31,923 nt of DNA from a virus: the IMG/VR virus record IMGVR_UViG_3300001851_000051, positions 1 through 31,923 of that record; one strand, 5' to 3'. Shown piece by piece: positions 13,384 through 20,296 of this stretch (position 1 is the first letter of the stretch; each line of letters begins with the position of its first letter). Both the position numbers and the translations under genes were made by a program. The notes below the pieces were generated by a model. The model was not told the origin of the DNA, made no database searches, and saw only the letters and a list, made by a program, of their open reading frames with translations.

Positions 13384-13994
13384 TTCATCATATTACACAA
13401 GGAAGAATGAATCCTGTTCATGCAGGACATGAGCTTGTCGTTAATCAAGTTAGAAATGCGGCAAATAAAAATGGGCATACTATTATTTTAACTGGCTCCC
13501 ATGATCCAAAAAAGAATCCACTAACACCAGAACAAAAATTAAAACACGCTAAACGTGCCTTTCCTGGTGCAAATATCATAACAGCATCAAAAGAACATCC
13601 AACACTTTTACACCAACTTTCCAGATTGCATAGCAACGGAGTTACTGAACTGCATATGCATGTTGGTTCAGATAGAGTCGGTGAATTTAAAGAACTACTT
13701 AACAAATATAACGGTGTAGAAGGTAGACACGGATATTATAAATTCAATAAGATTAAAATTCATACCGTAGGTGAAGAGCGTAGTGATGAGAAACATGGCG
13801 CTGCTGGCGCATCGGCATCAAAAATGCGAGCCGCAGCGGCCGCTGGTGATAGAGAAGCATTTCATTCCATGTCACCAAGTGGTATGTCCGTAGAACACCG
13901 AGATGAGATGTATAATGACGTTAGACGAGGAATGGGAATTAGAGAGTCACTAGAGACTTTCAAAAATTTCATCGGGAGAATGTTGCATGTTTAA
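13380..13994 (+). CDS. NMN-adenylyltransferase/cytidylyltransferase-like nucleotidyltransferase
   Basis: A 204-residue Rossmann-like nucleotidyltransferase. The HxGH motif is HAGH (14-17) within GRMNPVHAGHE; QSxDPKKNPL-type text (SHDPKKNPLTPEQKL), the VGSDRVGEF block (96-103) and the C-terminal SASKMR (145-150, the SxSxxR signature) all match. Family enzymes transfer AMP or CMP to a phosphorylated substrate such as NMN. The exact phage substrate is unknown, and NAD+ salvage is one option. This protein type repeatedly accompanies DUF6267 in T4-like phages, as here by ATGA overlap. A C-terminal extension (ESLETFKNFIGRML) resembles the short SF-x-x-F motifs seen in neighbouring late proteins. 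It overlaps the next gene by eight bases. Confidence 0.82.
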   Translation: MIHHITQGRMNPVHAGHELVVNQVRNAANKNGHTIILTGSHDPKKNPLTPEQKLKHAKRAFPGANIITASKEHPTLLHQLSRLHSNGVTELHMHVGSDRVGEFKELLNKYNGVEGRHGYYKFNKIKIHTVGEERSDEKHGAAGASASKMRAAAAAGDREAFHSMSPSGMSVEHRDEMYNDVRRGMGIRESLETFKNFIGRMLHV

Positions 13995-14229
13995 ATATAT
14001 TTCCGATATGATGGCAGATACTTGTGGTAGTCCATCAACTAAACGCTGGATTGCCATGCTTTCAATGCTACTAATTATTATTGCGTTCATTGCAAATTTA
14101 TTTTGGCATTATACAATAGACGAGTTTATATTCAATGGCGTAATGTATATCGTTATTGGTTCATTAGGAATTACTGGAATTGAAAAGTTTGCTCCAAAAG
14201 CACCAAGTGATTCCGGAGAGGAAAAATAA
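13987..14229 (+). CDS. Small membrane protein, holin candidate
   Basis: Eighty residues with two hydrophobic helices: IAMLSMLLIIIAFIANLF (about 22-39) and FNGVMYIVIGSLGITGI (about 49-65), a short extramembrane N-terminus and a charged C-terminal tail (KAPSDSGEEK). Size and topology fit a class II holin or holin-like protein. It is immediately followed by the Rz and Rz1 spanin genes, which supports a lysis role. GGGAGA lies six bases before the ATG. A second candidate holin precedes the endolysin gene at 19844, so which protein forms the lethal hole is not decided by sequence. Confidence 0.55.
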   Translation: MFKYISDMMADTCGSPSTKRWIAMLSMLLIIIAFIANLFWHYTIDEFIFNGVMYIVIGSLGITGIEKFAPKAPSDSGEEK

Positions 14230-14230
14230 A

Positions 14231-14749
14231 ATGTTTAGTTTGATTCCATTTCCAGTTAAAATTGGAGTATTGTTATTTTTAGTTATTGGGGCCGCAGGTT
14301 GGGGTTATATGAAGGGAGCTAATCAAGCTGAAGTGGCTCTAGCAAACTACAAAGCAGAAGCCGAGCAGCAGATTAGACATCTGCAAGATGAGAATATTAG
14401 GATTTCAGATAACGTTCAAATTAAATATGTTGATCGCGTGAATACTATTAAGGAACATGAGATTGTATATAAAGATGTGGCTACAAATGTTCTGCAACCT
14501 GTAAATCAAGTAAGCAATGGTTTTGTTGAGTTGCACGATTCGTCCGCTTCGCATAGACTTCCAGATACAAATATTGTTGCCGATAGTAACGCATCTGGCG
14601 TTTTTGATAATACCGCATTAGGCGTAGTAATTAGTAACTACGCGGTGTGCGAACAAAATAAACAACAACTCATTGCATTGCAGAGTTGGATTACACAAAA
14701 TCAAGAAGCAGTAAATAAAGTTAAAGCTGAGGCTGAGAAAAAGAAATGA
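14231..14749 (+). CDS. Inner-membrane spanin (Rz-like)
   Basis: A 172-residue protein with an N-terminal membrane anchor (IGVLLFLVIGAAGWGYMKG, about 10-28) followed by a coiled-coil-prone periplasmic region (NQAEVALANYKAEAEQQ and on) and a lysine-rich end. This is the architecture of Rz-type i-spanins, which together with an outer-membrane lipoprotein fuse the two membranes in the last step of lysis. The start at 14231 is preferred over upstream in-frame codons because GAGAGG lies about nine bases before it. The stop overlaps the Rz1-like gene (ATGA), the usual spanin arrangement. Confidence 0.8.
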   Translation: MFSLIPFPVKIGVLLFLVIGAAGWGYMKGANQAEVALANYKAEAEQQIRHLQDENIRISDNVQIKYVDRVNTIKEHEIVYKDVATNVLQPVNQVSNGFVELHDSSASHRLPDTNIVADSNASGVFDNTALGVVISNYAVCEQNKQQLIALQSWITQNQEAVNKVKAEAEKKK

Positions 14750-14946
14750 GAATAATTTTAGCAATTAGTTTGGCTCTATGTCTTAGTGGATGTACAATGT
14801 TCAAAAGAACTGTTCTAGTTCCTACACCCGTAATGCCAACTCCTCCTGGAGTATTAATGCAGCCACCAAAAGAGTTGAAGACGATTAAAGATAGTGTACC
14901 TCCAACTACAAAACAAGAAGCTCCACCAGTTAAGCCAACTCCTTAA
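14746..14946 (+). CDS. Outer-membrane spanin lipoprotein (Rz1-like)
   Basis: A 66-residue lipoprotein. The signal sequence MRIILAISLALCLSGC carries a lipobox LSGC with the lipidated Cys at residue 16. The mature part is rich in proline (VPTPVMPTPPG, then PPTTKQEAPPVKPTP), as in Rz1. It would sit in the inner leaflet of the outer membrane and bind the Rz-like partner encoded just upstream. The gene begins on the Rz stop codon (ATGA) rather than nested inside Rz, so this is an overlapping-end spanin pair. It shows that the host has an outer membrane. Confidence 0.86.
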   Translation: MRIILAISLALCLSGCTMFKRTVLVPTPVMPTPPGVLMQPPKELKTIKDSVPPTTKQEAPPVKPTP

Positions 14947-14949
14947 TAT

Positions 14950-14957
14950 TATAAATA
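14950..14957 (+). promoter_or_regulatory. T4-type late promoter
   Basis: An exact TATAAATA lies between the Rz1-like gene and the 675-residue multi-module gene, 25 bases before the ATG, with GGAG at 14971-14974. No -35-like box is visible. Predicted start is about 14963. Confidence 0.72.
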
Positions 14958-14981
14958 TAGTAGATTATCTGGAGACTTCTA

Positions 14982-17009
14982 ATGAAAAATGATCCATGTT
15001 GGAAAGGCTACGAAATGGTAGGCACAAAAAAGAAAAACGGAAAAACCGTACCTAATTGTGTGCCTGTAAAAGAAATGGCTGCAAGTATTCTTGAGCGTGC
15101 CATAAAGAGGAAGCAGGTTTGCGATACTTCCGAGTCAACGGATTATTATCCAAGACCTGGATTTCCAAAAGAGGGTGAATATGGTTATAGCGAAAATCCT
15201 GGTCTAAAGCCTCAAGAAAGTGATAAAGACCAGGACATGGATAAAGCGTATAAGATTGCCAATGAAAAAGAAGGTAAGAAACCCCTAAACGTTAAACCTA
15301 TAGAGGTTTCTAATAAGCTAGAAGAAAAGCGCGGCTCAGAATATACGTTGTATCACAAGTCATATACTGATGCAGTAAATCATGCGCTATCGCACCATGA
15401 AAAGTCTGGATTAAAAGTATCAGATGATGACAGATTTCATCATGTAGGGTTAATGTCAAAGAAGCCAAGTGAAGGCAATACAACCTCTCTACATCTTCCT
15501 GCTACGCATACCAGTGGCAAGAAGCATATGATTCATGTTCAAGTTTTTAACAAAGGTGGCACACATCCTTACGAACTAAACACTTACTCAAGTGGTATGG
15601 GTAAACACGTTAAGGAAGAAGTAGAAGATATTATGGAACGTGGTGAAGACGATAAGGGTTATTATCGCTCGACAGAATCTGGTGCTGGTCTAACTCGCAA
15701 GGGTGCAAAGCACTTCGGTATTAAGACTGCCGTCACAACGCCACCCAGCAAGTTAGATCCAAATGGTAAAGCCGCAAAGCGCCGCAAGTCATTCTGCGCC
15801 CGTATGGGTGGCATGAAAGGTCCAATGAAGGACGAAAAGGGACGTCCAACTCGCAAAGCTATGTCTCTGCGCCGTTGGAATTGTCACGAAGAGTTGGGTA
15901 AAGACAACGAATGGGGTCGTCCAGAACTTCGTAAGAAGTTTGCTGCTGTGACACCAGGACAAGAAAGTTTAACTGCGGATAAAATTCCAGTGATGGATCC
16001 GCATACAGGTTTTGCTCCCAGTGCTGATAAGAAGTTAAATGAAATATCAGCCAAGGGCGCGAAAATGAGGTCTGATTTTGCTGCTAAACTACAAAAAAGG
16101 CTTGCGGACTATAATGCTTCGGCTAAGAAAACAAAGCAAGATATTCAAAAACATCAGGCAGCCTCAGATTCTCCCTCAGAGCATTTAGTTATGCAACTGA
16201 GAAAAGCATCGTCTATCGGATCTAAAGTAAAATTTAGAGATGGTAGCGAACATCATGTAGCACCAAATCATGTAGAAAAATTCAACGATAGATATCATTC
16301 GTTAAAATCTTCGATTGAAAAAGAAAGTTATGTGAAACGTGCGCACAAGTCACACGCAGATTTTATGCATGCCATATCTGAAGGCGTTTACATGATGCCT
16401 ATGGTGTCTGGAGGTATTGCAGCTCCATGCACCTCAAGCGTTTCTAGTGCAAACTATCCTACTCCAGATCAAGTATCTCCAGCTCCAGAGTTTGGCGATA
16501 TGAATAATGACGGTAAAGAAAATGAGTGGGATGATGCCGCAATTGAGGCAGATGTTACAAAAGAAATTGAAAACTCAAATTGGAAAGATTTGATTCAATA
16601 TTATGATGATGAAGACCTTGAAGATGAGGAAGACTCTGAAGATGAAAATGAAGTCGAAAAGGAAGATGACATTTCAGAGGGTCTGACCCCACAAGGTAGA
16701 TTGAAAAAGAAGTTTGCAGCCATTCGCACAAAAGGTAGACGCAATCTTGCCAAGAAACTACAACTTCAAAGAGTTGCGACACCAGACAGAATTAAAAAGC
16801 GTTCTATTCGCGCTGCAAGAAACATGGTTTATAAAAGAATTCTTAGAAATAGAGATAGATCAACGCTATCTGCCGGAGAGAAAGCTAGAATTGAAGCCAT
16901 GGTAAAACGTATGGCTCCAACTGTAGGAAGATTGTCTATCAGATTGCAACAAAAAGAAAGACAAATTGATAGAAACAGAATTCAGAATCGTGGCAAAAAG
17001 AAAAAGTGA
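14982..17009 (+). CDS. Multi-module late protein (DUF6321-like region), probable virion or head-core protein
   Basis: A 675-residue patchwork. Modules: an N-terminal C-W-K-G-Y ... NCVP cysteine cassette (1-30); a His-rich region around 120-210 ending in HPYELNTYSSG; a very basic block with SKLDPNGKAAKRRKSFCAR and a closing RRWNC (about 255-300) that recalls DUF6321-type phage sequences; a helical lysine-rich stretch; an extremely acidic linker (EDLEDEEDSEDENEVEKEDD, about 545-565); and an arginine-rich C-terminus (TPDRIKKRSIRAARNMVY onward). Such cassettes recur in different combinations in T4-like phages near head-core genes. A role as internal head, scaffold or DNA-associated protein is inference. 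It has its own late promoter, and the C-terminal third uses AGA heavily. Confidence 0.55.
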   Translation: MKNDPCWKGYEMVGTKKKNGKTVPNCVPVKEMAASILERAIKRKQVCDTSESTDYYPRPGFPKEGEYGYSENPGLKPQESDKDQDMDKAYKIANEKEGKKPLNVKPIEVSNKLEEKRGSEYTLYHKSYTDAVNHALSHHEKSGLKVSDDDRFHHVGLMSKKPSEGNTTSLHLPATHTSGKKHMIHVQVFNKGGTHPYELNTYSSGMGKHVKEEVEDIMERGEDDKGYYRSTESGAGLTRKGAKHFGIKTAVTTPPSKLDPNGKAAKRRKSFCARMGGMKGPMKDEKGRPTRKAMSLRRWNCHEELGKDNEWGRPELRKKFAAVTPGQESLTADKIPVMDPHTGFAPSADKKLNEISAKGAKMRSDFAAKLQKRLADYNASAKKTKQDIQKHQAASDSPSEHLVMQLRKASSIGSKVKFRDGSEHHVAPNHVEKFNDRYHSLKSSIEKESYVKRAHKSHADFMHAISEGVYMMPMVSGGIAAPCTSSVSSANYPTPDQVSPAPEFGDMNNDGKENEWDDAAIEADVTKEIENSNWKDLIQYYDDEDLEDEEDSEDENEVEKEDDISEGLTPQGRLKKKFAAIRTKGRRNLAKKLQLQRVATPDRIKKRSIRAARNMVYKRILRNRDRSTLSAGEKARIEAMVKRMAPTVGRLSIRLQQKERQIDRNRIQNRGKKKK

Positions 17010-17011
17010 AC

Positions 17012-17461
17012 ATGGAAGAATTACAAGTAGCATTAAAAATTGTCTTAGCTAATACATATGCCATGTATTTTAAGGCGCATGGCTTTCATTGGAATTTAGA
17101 AGGAAATGTTTTTCCTGAATACCACACTTTCTTTGAGAATATCTATACAGAAGTGTATGGTGCAGTTGATGACATTGCCGAAAGAATTCGTGTCTTAGAA
17201 ACTTATGCTCCGGCAAATATGGCAACTTTAAGCCAGATGTCAACTATTACTGAGGGTGATATCTGCGGAACTCTTGTTAAAGACATGCTTGAAAATTTGC
17301 AGAAGGCAAATGAGTCTGTTATTGAATCTTTAAATGCTGCGCACAAATTAGCAGAAGATGCAAAACAATTTGGCATAGTTAATAAACTTGAAGAGAGATT
17401 AGACATGCACAATAAACATGCATGGATGATTAGATCGACATTAAAAGGTACAAGTCTATGA
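17012..17461 (+). CDS. Dps-like ferritin-family protein
   Basis: A 149-residue four-helix ferritin-like protein. The Dps ferroxidase residues have counterparts: His26 in AHGFHWN, His38 and Glu42 in YHTFFE, Asp53 and Glu57 in DDIAER, followed by RIRVLETYAP and a C-terminal HNKHAWMIRSTL. Dps proteins form 12-mers that oxidise and store iron and can protect DNA. In a phage the role is open: protection of replicating DNA, or a virion part. The ATG at 17012 is chosen; a GTG at 17006 overlapping the previous stop is possible and would add two residues. The Shine-Dalgarno is poor, suggesting coupled translation. It overlaps the next gene by ATGA. Confidence 0.8.
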   Translation: MEELQVALKIVLANTYAMYFKAHGFHWNLEGNVFPEYHTFFENIYTEVYGAVDDIAERIRVLETYAPANMATLSQMSTITEGDICGTLVKDMLENLQKANESVIESLNAAHKLAEDAKQFGIVNKLEERLDMHNKHAWMIRSTLKGTSL

Positions 17462-18228
17462 ATTTAGAAGCAACAATTAAACAGTTGATGGAAGGATCAG
17501 ATGTTGATACTAGATTAAATCAACTAGTTCGTTCTGGTCTGATGTCACCAAGTTCCTTACCACTATTGAGAAGAGCCATATCAAAAGTTCAAAGTGGCTT
17601 AGCTCTACAGGGTGCAGAGAGAGAAACAATTGCAACCTTTTTAAATGCGATGATGTCGATTGTTTTGGGTGACGATACGATATTCAATAGAGCTAGAACA
17701 AACGCTAAGGATTATGTAGCTAACGAAGAAGTAGAACAGATTGATGAGCGTGATGAGGGTAAACCAGGTAAGAACTTTGCTAAGATTGCCGCAAAAGCAG
17801 CTAAGAAGTATGGTTCAAAAGAAGCTGGCAATCGTGTAGCTGGTGCTATTCGTGCAAAAATTTTAGCAAAAGAAGACGCAGCCCAAGCCATTAAATCTGC
17901 AAAGGGTGTAGCATTTGATCCTCGTTATAAGGGCGGTAACATGACTGGTGCCGTTAATGTCATCAATAAGATTGGTAAAAAACAGGGAATTAAAAATCTT
18001 GCAGATCATCCTGAAGTATCTTCTGCTTTAAAAAGAGCGAATGAATCGCGCAAAAATGATGCTGTAGAAGATATCGAAAACGTAAAGAAAATGAATGAAT
18101 CGTATAAGACAACGTTCAATTCCGCACTAGATAAATATAATATCAAGTCTCCCTCTGAGCTTGATGAGGGGAAAAGAAAAGAGTTTTTTAATTACGTTGA
18201 TCAACAGTTTAAAAAAGGAGAACTATAA
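17458..18228 (+). CDS. Late structural-type protein with phage helical cassettes (256 aa)
   Basis: A mostly helical, charged protein. The N-terminal ~75 residues (LNQLVRSGLMSPSSLPLLRRAI onward) form one compact domain. A Lys/Ala-rich middle (GKNFAKIAAKAAKKYGSKEA) follows. The end carries KYNIKSPSELDEGKRKEFF followed by NYVD, a short motif that recurs in many T4-like head-core or unknown proteins. I do not recognise an enzyme signature. Position in the late block after the Dps-like gene and translational coupling to it (ATGA) suggest a virion or assembly role. Its stop overlaps the next gene, whose GGAG lies within this gene's last codons. Confidence 0.6.
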   Translation: MNLEATIKQLMEGSDVDTRLNQLVRSGLMSPSSLPLLRRAISKVQSGLALQGAERETIATFLNAMMSIVLGDDTIFNRARTNAKDYVANEEVEQIDERDEGKPGKNFAKIAAKAAKKYGSKEAGNRVAGAIRAKILAKEDAAQAIKSAKGVAFDPRYKGGNMTGAVNVINKIGKKQGIKNLADHPEVSSALKRANESRKNDAVEDIENVKKMNESYKTTFNSALDKYNIKSPSELDEGKRKEFFNYVDQQFKKGEL

Positions 18229-18473
18229 TGTCAGCATGGTCAAAAACAGTTAAGCCAGTAGTTACTGGTTATAATCCAGATAACATCTACATGGTAGATG
18301 AAGCAGAGTGTGCAGCAAATCCTGGTATTGCACAGCCTGGCTGGGTTTACGTTCAACAGGTAGGTGAGCGCAAGAAGTATGAAACTCTTGTTGCTATGGC
18401 TGATGCATTTACCGATGCTGAGTACGAAGCAGCGGGTGGTGCAGACGATGATGCGGTACTACCAGACGCCTAA
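18228..18473 (+). CDS. Small late protein, possible virion component (81 aa)
   Basis: A small acidic protein, MSAWSKTVKPVVTG at the start, with a beta-type core PGWVYVQQVGERKKYETLVAM and an acidic Ala-rich tail. The G-W-V ... G-R-x-x-x-E-T-L-V-A-M pattern recalls small structural proteins preceding fibre or neck genes in T4-like marine phages, but I cannot name a family. GGAG sits seven bases before the ATG. Both neighbours are late-type genes in the same direction. Confidence 0.6.
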   Translation: MSAWSKTVKPVVTGYNPDNIYMVDEAECAANPGIAQPGWVYVQQVGERKKYETLVAMADAFTDAEYEAAGGADDDAVLPDA

Positions 18474-18484
18474 GGTAAATTAAA

Positions 18485-18943
18485 ATGGCAGACAGCAAAG
18501 TAACTACGATGCAGGCAGCGACTGAGATTTCCTCAGCCGATGTTTTGTATTTGATTAAACCCAGTACATCTCCATATGATTTTAAGGTTACTATTGCCAA
18601 TCTGTTTGGTGGTATTCCTGTACCTGCAACCTTTGAAAAGCCCGTCAATTTATCTGGTACTATCCAGACATTGACGGGCGGTTCTGGAGCAGCGATAGAT
18701 ATCACTAAAACTGTGACGAAAGTTGTTAACCCCGATGGATCTGGCGTTTTAACTATAACAGCAGGAACTGAGGGGCAAATTAAAATTATCGTCATGACAA
18801 GCAATCCAGCTGGACATGCCTTAGCTCTTACTGGAGATATGGGAGTACCAATTCAATTTACAGCCACAGGTCACACCGCAACATTAATGTGTGTATCTAA
18901 TAAATGGTGGTTCATTGGAGGAACGGCTTCGTTAGTAGACTAA
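18485..18943 (+). CDS. Late beta-rich protein, possible virion/decoration protein (152 aa)
   Basis: The sequence is dominated by short strands with Thr, Val, Gly and Ser, for example VLTITAGTEGQIKIIVMTS and the ending TLMCVSNKWWFIGGTASLV. The closing C-V-S-N-K-W-W-F-I-G-G strand resembles C-terminal strands of phage fibre and decoration proteins, where a similar N-x-W-Y-I segment ends the fold. The N-terminus (ISSADVLYLIKPSTS) resembles the start of tail-fibre-associated repeats. No catalytic motif is seen. It is placed eleven bases after the previous gene, with AAGG upstream. Structural role is likely but not proven. Confidence 0.55.
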   Translation: MADSKVTTMQAATEISSADVLYLIKPSTSPYDFKVTIANLFGGIPVPATFEKPVNLSGTIQTLTGGSGAAIDITKTVTKVVNPDGSGVLTITAGTEGQIKIIVMTSNPAGHALALTGDMGVPIQFTATGHTATLMCVSNKWWFIGGTASLVD

Positions 18944-18946
18944 AAA

Positions 18947-19312
18947 ATGATTATTGAACTTAATGATGATACATTCCTGATACATGCCATAAAACATTAC
19001 GACAGTCCTGGTGGCGTTGGAATGTCTGACTTAGAAGAAGACTTGAAAAGATTTAAATATCTAAAAAGACTCTTCAGAAAATATGATGTGTCGAAAGTTT
19101 TAAGCGAGAGATTGATACTAAATCACATTATCGTGTTGTATAATGTTTTTGGTGACGAAGCTGCTGTACTATTATTATACAAGATCGATAAGAAATATTG
19201 GTCTTATTTGAAAACATTTTTATTATATCTTAATAGAATGTCACCGGAAGATTTATCAGAAATACCAGTAAACTTAGATATAGCAAACACTCTGAGAAAA
19301 ATAAATGGCTAG
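18947..19312 (+). CDS. Conserved T4-like phage protein (DUF7207-like, 121 aa)
   Basis: A helical protein with the characteristic run DLKRFKYLKRLFRKYD, LSERLILNHIIVLYNVFGDEA and LKTFLLYLNRM. This pattern is shared, in my recollection, by a widespread uncharacterised family of T4-like phages (DUF7207). Function unknown. The gene starts three bases after the preceding stop and overlaps the next by eight bases. In related phages this gene and the next two occur together, so they probably form a functional unit; possibly assembly or membrane-associated, but that is inference. Confidence 0.65.
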   Translation: MIIELNDDTFLIHAIKHYDSPGGVGMSDLEEDLKRFKYLKRLFRKYDVSKVLSERLILNHIIVLYNVFGDEAAVLLLYKIDKKYWSYLKTFLLYLNRMSPEDLSEIPVNLDIANTLRKING

Positions 19313-19847
19313 AATTATAGACAATATGATAACGCTGCGCATCTTAATGATGCTAACGACTCCGTTTAACCAAACGGATGCATATCGTTTGGGCATTATC
19401 GATGATCAGGGTAGAGAACTGAAGCATATGTCTGAATTAAAAACGGACGCCGAACTTTCCGCATATACTCTTCTACATAGACTAGTATTTCGCTTAAAGA
19501 AAATCATCCATCTGGTTCCTTTTGAACAAAAAAACTTTCTTTCTTTTGCTGCCGCATACGCATTAGTGAAAGAGAATGTTGATCCGGATGATGAATATTT
19601 AGAGGAGCTATTTTATATGGCACAAGAAAGAGATGACGTTAAAAAACTTGCCGAAGATTTAAAGGAAAACAAATATGTTTCATTTAAGTCATTCATCAAT
19701 GAAGAGATGGGTGTAGCTGGCGGCGCTGTTGCTGGTATCGGTATTGAAAATCCAAATATCCCAAATCAAGCCGAACCTGGCGTTTCAAAAAAGAAACAAA
19801 AGAAGTGGCAAAAAAGTAATGCAATTTTCAGAAGGAAATCGAAATGA
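19305..19847 (+). CDS. Conserved T4-like phage protein (180 aa)
   Basis: The N-terminal half, MARIIDNMITLRILMMLTTPF followed by AYRLGIIDDQG and LLHRLVFRLKKIIHLVPF, matches a conserved uncharacterised family adjacent to the DUF7207-like gene in T4-like phages. Residues 125-140 contain SFKSFINEEMG, the same style of short motif found at the start of the DUF6267 protein. The C-terminus is very basic (SKKKQKKWQKSN). No enzyme motif is visible. It overlaps the preceding gene by eight bases and the following one by ATGA, so all three are cotranslated. Confidence 0.65.
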   Translation: MARIIDNMITLRILMMLTTPFNQTDAYRLGIIDDQGRELKHMSELKTDAELSAYTLLHRLVFRLKKIIHLVPFEQKNFLSFAAAYALVKENVDPDDEYLEELFYMAQERDDVKKLAEDLKENKYVSFKSFINEEMGVAGGAVAGIGIENPNIPNQAEPGVSKKKQKKWQKSNAIFRRKSK

Positions 19848-20296
19848 GCATTATGTCTTTCATTACCAGTGAAGAGAAAATTAATACACTCCAAGATTTA
19901 GAAATTGCCAAGGGTAAAATACAATTAGTCATCATGAAGATGGCTGCTTTTATTCTTGGATTAATTATGGTATCTGTTGTTCTTGTTATGATGATAGGAT
20001 TATTTGTTCCTAATAGTGTTATAGACAACAACGAAATTTTTAAAATTATTGGTCCAGCATTCTCAACTATTGTTGGTGCCTTTGTTGGTGCCTTCGCGAC
20101 AATGATGGGCATGAAAACCGCTGAGTTCGATCCAAATGTTAAAGTTCAAGAATTAGGCAAGACAGATTACGTTAAGATTGCTGAAGCAAGAACTGAAGAT
20201 GCTAAAGCACATTCTATTGAACTCGATAACGAAGCAAAAGAACTGGAAATTCTTAACAAATATAAGAATTCGAGTGAAGATCATGGGCCATTCTGA
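19844..20296 (+). CDS. Membrane protein before endolysin, second holin candidate
   Basis: A 150-residue protein with two hydrophobic helices: MAAFILGLIMVSVVLVMMIG (about 33-52) and IGPAFSTIVGAFVGAFATMM (about 69-88). A polar loop with NNEIFK lies between them, and a long charged cytoplasmic-type tail follows. It ends on the start of the M15/GH19 endolysin gene (TGATG). That coupling and the hairpin topology make it a good holin candidate. Similar proteins occur in other T4-like environmental phages, usually annotated only as membrane proteins. AAGGA lies seven bases before the ATG. The 80-residue protein at 13987 is the competing holin candidate. Confidence 0.55.
   Translation: MSIMSFITSEEKINTLQDLEIAKGKIQLVIMKMAAFILGLIMVSVVLVMMIGLFVPNSVIDNNEIFKIIGPAFSTIVGAFVGAFATMMGMKTAEFDPNVKVQELGKTDYVKIAEARTEDAKAHSIELDNEAKELEILNKYKNSSEDHGPF

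Noticed and set aside
18409-18804. Antisense open frame of 131 aa
   Set aside because: Crosses two tightly packed late genes with good start signals on the + strand; no independent support.
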